Positions 61,318 through 64,000 of a stretch of 64,000 nucleotides of DNA are shown here, one piece after another. The notes beneath the pieces were generated by a model that searched no databases, was not told the DNA's origin, and was given only the letters and a program-made list of their open reading frames with translations. Within the stretch, counting starts at the first letter, position 1; each line of letters starts with the position of its first letter. A program made the position numbers and the translations under genes. This stretch comes from JANQQZ01 sp039187315 (lineage in GTDB: Bacteria > Planctomycetota > Phycisphaerae > Phycisphaerales > UBA1924), in NCBI GenBank assembly GCA_039187315.1, contig JBCCZQ010000002.1:1-64000 (forward strand), written 5' to 3'.

Positions 61318-63240
61318 TCAGTAGGACAGCGTCAGGATCGCGTGGATCTCGCTGTCGCCCGCGCTCGCCTCGCCGTTGTCTAGGTCCGTCAAGGCCACGC
61401 CCCAGTCCACCCGCGCCTGGACATTGCGCCGGAACGACACCCCGATACCCGCCCCGACGCCGAGCAGTTCCTCGAAGAATTCGCCCGGCTCGGCGTCGTT
61501 CACCTCGGTCTGGGCATAGTCCACGAAGCCCGCGAGCACCAGATCCCAGTCCGCCACGCCGTAGGGCTGAGTGCGCCGCCAACGGAAGCTGTCACCGAAC
61601 AGCGTGCCCGGCTCGCTCTGGATCCCCAGCAGCGCCGGCAGGTGCAGGCGATACTCGGCGGAAGCGATGTAGACCGTGTCCGCGGCCGTCGCGCTCTCGG
61701 GGTAGCCGCGGACCGTCGCCAGCCCGCCGACAACCCCCTGCTCCTGCGGGATGACCCGCGCATCGAACACCGACTGGCCCCGAAACGCCAGCACCACCTC
61801 GTGCGCGAGCGTCGAGCTCCCCGGAGTCGTCGGGTCGTTCCACGCGTCGTACCAGAGCAGCGGCTCGAGATAAAACGAAGCCTGGGCGTTCCATCGCAGG
61901 CGCGACCAGAACTCGTCGACACGCAGCCGGCCGAGCGCTGGCAGCTGGTCGGCATCGCCGCCGTCCATGGTCCAATCGATCGCGACCTCGGCGAGCAGCG
62001 AGCGCGTAGGCCGGACGTCTTCCAGACGCACGCCCGCGGTGCCGAGCAGAAGGTTGGTGTCCCCCTCTGAGGCCGCCAGATCGTTGGTGACCTCGTAGCT
62101 CTTGCCGACAACACCGCCGAAGAGGTCAACAAAAAGCGACTGCCGCTGGTACGCGGTCACGTATAGCTCGCCGCCATAGGTGGCCGTCGTGCCCGAGAGA
62201 TCCTGCCCCGGCAGACCGATATCGCTGGCCGTGTAGTCGCTGAAGGTGCCGAAGACACGCCCGCGCGCGAGGGTCGTACCGGGCAGCGGCGCGTCGTACG
62301 AAACGAATCCCGCGTACGAGTCCTGGAAGCTCGCGGTCACGAAATCGAGCTGGAGGATGTCATCCCGTCCGGTCAGCTGGTTGTGGACGAACCCGAGCCG
62401 CTCGCGGACCTCGTTGGTCTGCTCCGTGCCGGTGTTCGAGACCTGGAGATACGCCGTCCAAGGCTTGGACTCGCGAACCAGGTACTCGAGCACGGTCGCG
62501 TCTGGACCGGCCGACTCGCTGGCCGCGGGGGCAACCGCCAGGTCCACGCGTCGGCTCGGGTGCCGGTTGAGCCGGAAGACATAGTTTTCGAGCACCTCAC
62601 GCCGGAGCAGGTCACGCCGCTTGAGGCTCCGCCCGTCCCACGGTGCCGCGGGAGAGAGCCGAAGGATCCGGCCGTGCTCAGGGTGGTCGATCACTTGATC
62701 CGCCGCGAATCGGTCTCCCGTGCCCACCGTCCGGATGTCCGTGACGAGGCCGGTCCAGATCCGCAGCGTCAGCACCGCTCGGTCGGTCCGCAGGTCGGCC
62801 CCGGTCGCGGGGTCAACCTCCGCCGGGTCGGGCGCGACGAGCACGCCCACGATCCCACGGTCATTGAGCGAGGCGACCACGCGTTCGGCGATCGCGTTCA
62901 GCCCAGACGCCGTGATCGAGCCATCACGCGTGTCGAGGAGTTCCCCGAGCGTCCGGCCGGACGCGACCGGCGCGACCATTACCCCGTCGAGCACATCGAC
63001 GGGCACGCGCAGCCCGCGGAAGGCATCTACGAGCGGGAGCTCGGGATGACGGGTCGCGTAATCCAGTCGCAGGGTGCCGAACGGGTAGGTTGGCTCCTCT
63101 GCCGACTGCTCGAACTGGGCGTCGGCGCCCCGCACAGGACCGAGAACCGCCGCGACAAGCAGAGCCGCAGCGATCGCCACCATTCGGCCGATAGAGGCCG
63201 AACCGTTCAAGCCGCCCCGCCGGGTCGTGTTACCCCGCAT
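61318..63240 (-). CDS. TpsB-type outer-membrane transporter (ShlB/FhaC family)
   Basis: Omp85-superfamily pore that secretes the TpsA partner. The 640-aa product has a signal peptide (MVAIAAALLVAAVLGPVRGADA), a POTRA-like region (about 80-245) and a C-terminal 16-strand type barrel with ELYVTAYQRQSLFVDLFGG, VVGGLATVRGYPES (VRGY/F motif) and TLSY end. ATG 63240 was chosen over GTG 63270 because the latter is only 5 bases from the tRNA end. It is first in the tpsB-tpsA unit. Confidence 0.9.
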   Translation of the reverse strand: MRGNTTRRGGLNGSASIGRMVAIAAALLVAAVLGPVRGADAQFEQSAEEPTYPFGTLRLDYATRHPELPLVDAFRGLRVPVDVLDGVMVAPVASGRTLGELLDTRDGSITASGLNAIAERVVASLNDRGIVGVLVAPDPAEVDPATGADLRTDRAVLTLRIWTGLVTDIRTVGTGDRFAADQVIDHPEHGRILRLSPAAPWDGRSLKRRDLLRREVLENYVFRLNRHPSRRVDLAVAPAASESAGPDATVLEYLVRESKPWTAYLQVSNTGTEQTNEVRERLGFVHNQLTGRDDILQLDFVTASFQDSYAGFVSYDAPLPGTTLARGRVFGTFSDYTASDIGLPGQDLSGTTATYGGELYVTAYQRQSLFVDLFGGVVGKSYEVTNDLAASEGDTNLLLGTAGVRLEDVRPTRSLLAEVAIDWTMDGGDADQLPALGRLRVDEFWSRLRWNAQASFYLEPLLWYDAWNDPTTPGSSTLAHEVVLAFRGQSVFDARVIPQEQGVVGGLATVRGYPESATAADTVYIASAEYRLHLPALLGIQSEPGTLFGDSFRWRRTQPYGVADWDLVLAGFVDYAQTEVNDAEPGEFFEELLGVGAGIGVSFRRNVQARVDWGVALTDLDNGEASAGDSEIHAILTLSY

Positions 63241-63274
63241 ATCCGCGTATCCCTCGACCCGATCGATCACACAA

Positions 63275-63349
63275 TGGCGAGGGGGGGACTTGAACCCCCG
63301 ACCTCCGGGTTATGAATCCAGCGCTCTAAACCAGCTGAGCTACCTCGCC
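63275..63349 (-). tRNA. tRNA-Met (CAT), probably elongator
   Basis: Cloverleaf on the minus strand: acceptor GGCGAGG/CCTCGCC with discriminator A, D arm GCTC/GAGC, anticodon loop TTCATAA (anticodon CAT) on stem CTGGA/CCCGG, and T arm GGGGG/CCCCC with TTCAAGT. The A31-C39 pair closing the anticodon loop is mismatched and 28/42 is a G-T pair, which is odd. No CCA encoded. The fully paired acceptor argues for elongator rather than initiator. Confidence 0.9.
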
Positions 63350-63440
63350 CTGCGCCGCGGCTGTCACAGCCGACAGCCTGGGCCTCTAGCCTAGCCGCTC
63401 CGCCAGCAACTGTCAGCGCTCAGGACGGTTTCGTCCGCGA

Positions 63441-63740
63441 TCAGTTCGGGTCGGCCGGCTTGGCCACTGATGGAGCAGTCTCCCCCGAGGCCACCGTCCC
63501 AGGGACCGCGTTCGACGCCGGCGGAGATGCCGGAAGCTGCTCGGGAGGACTGGCCGCGTCCTTGGCGGCATCATCCACGTCGTCGGTCACGTCCTTGAGA
63601 CCACGCTTGAACTCTGTGATGCTTCGGCCGAGACCGCGGCCGACCTCGGGGAGCCGGCGACCGAACAGCAGGAGGCCGGCGAGCAGCAGGATGCCTACCT
63701 CCAGCGGCCCGATCTGCGGGAACAGGGCGAGTGTGTGCAT
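63441..63740 (-). CDS. tatA: Twin-arginine translocase subunit TatA/E-like
   Basis: Small Tat pore subunit, 99 aa. N-terminal TM helix GPLEVGILLLAGLLLFG, then the amphipathic FGRRLPEVGRGLGRSITEFKRGLKD that defines the family, and a Pro/Ala-rich tail. tatC is not in the window. It follows folD by 89 bases. Confidence 0.92.
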   Translation of the reverse strand: MHTLALFPQIGPLEVGILLLAGLLLFGRRLPEVGRGLGRSITEFKRGLKDVTDDVDDAAKDAASPPEQLPASPPASNAVPGTVASGETAPSVAKPADPN

Positions 63741-63829
63741 GGTAACGCGTCCTTTTGCCCGCCAACGGGTGCTCCGATCGGGGAGCGATCGCCGTCAGAC
63801 AGTAATTCAAGCCGGACCGGCGCTGCGAG

Positions 63830-64000
63830 TCAATTTGGAGGATCCGCCGGGGTGATCTCCGCAGGTGTCGCCCCGGATGCCAACGCGGCCGCTTCCACCG
63901 CATTGCTCAGGAGCGTGGCAACCGTGACCGGCCCAACCCCGCCCGGCACCGGCGAGATCCAGCCGGCTGATTCTCGGACCTTCTCGAAGTCCACGTCGCC
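63830..64000 (-). CDS. folD: Methylenetetrahydrofolate dehydrogenase/cyclohydrolase, C-terminal part
   Basis: Only the last 56 codons plus stop are in the window; the 5' end lies past base 64000. The visible GDVDFEKV, PVPGGVGPVTVATLLSNAV is the characteristic FolD C-terminal signature (PGGVGPMT type), which lines the NADP site. The protein provides one-carbon units on tetrahydrofolate, as used by fmt and gcvT elsewhere in the window. Ends in a short Pro/Asn tail, TGA at 63830-63832. Confidence 0.88.
   Translation of the reverse strand, partial: GDVDFEKVRESAGWISPVPGGVGPVTVATLLSNAVEAAALASGATPAEITPADPPN

Overview
The window is GC-rich bacterial DNA, almost certainly from a planctomycete of the Phycisphaerae/Phycisphaerales type. 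Reasons: secreted proteins ending in paired dockerin-like calcium-loop repeats with the signature SDFFAWVT (two of them end in Gly-Cys), a PEP-CTERM-like tail (PAPASAALLGLG plus Arg run), a prepilin-type pseudopilin, Gram-negative envelope genes (kdsB, heptose epimerase, Mla parts, two-partner secretion) and a rhomboid and membrane neighbour sharing one C-terminal tail. This assignment is inference; no rRNA is present.

Layout. 1-296: a near-perfect inverted repeat covering the hisG start. 276-6793: a tightly overlapped histidine operon hisG-hisC-hisB-hisH-hisF-hisAIE-hisD, with a trifunctional HisA-HisI-HisE fusion and an in-frame amber codon inside hisB. 6756-8849 (minus): def-fmt plus a small HEIGHH protein. 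8958-13172: TPR protein, kdsB, divergent pyrG. 13180-18611: two unknowns, panC, gcvT, phoU (minus), eno. 18621-21650 (minus): mlaF-mlaD and a Y-family polymerase with its own promoter. 21666-31852: nudix hydrolase, degenerate M50-like protein, rhomboid, tgt-yajC-secDF, an unannotated 56-aa membrane protein, heptose epimerase and UDP-glucuronate decarboxylase.

31930-46990 is a secretome island: GH2-like, GH16 and GH3 glycosidases, an endonuclease/exonuclease/phosphatase-fold protein, a pseudopilin, a pair of paralogous secreted proteins carrying different C-terminal sorting tails, and a 763-aa dockerin-like protein; the QueC-like gene and proS interrupt it. 47293-49445: tRNA-Val, rpsB-tsf with a clear terminator. 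49543-50163: LURP-one/scramblase-like gene followed by two intrinsic terminators. 50483-56954 (minus): complete oligopeptide/dipeptide ABC transporter oppABCDF, whose OppC carries a large extra domain. 57047-63240 (minus): a TpsA exoprotein and TpsB transporter pair. 63275-64000 (minus): tRNA-Met, tatA and the 3' end of folD.

Themes: amino-acid, nucleotide and cofactor housekeeping, protein export (YajC/SecDF, TatA, TPS), envelope sugars, and polysaccharide breakdown (beta-glucan-type GH16/GH3) that could feed the peptide and sugar uptake of a marine-style degrader. No CRISPR array, prophage, transposase or rRNA was seen.
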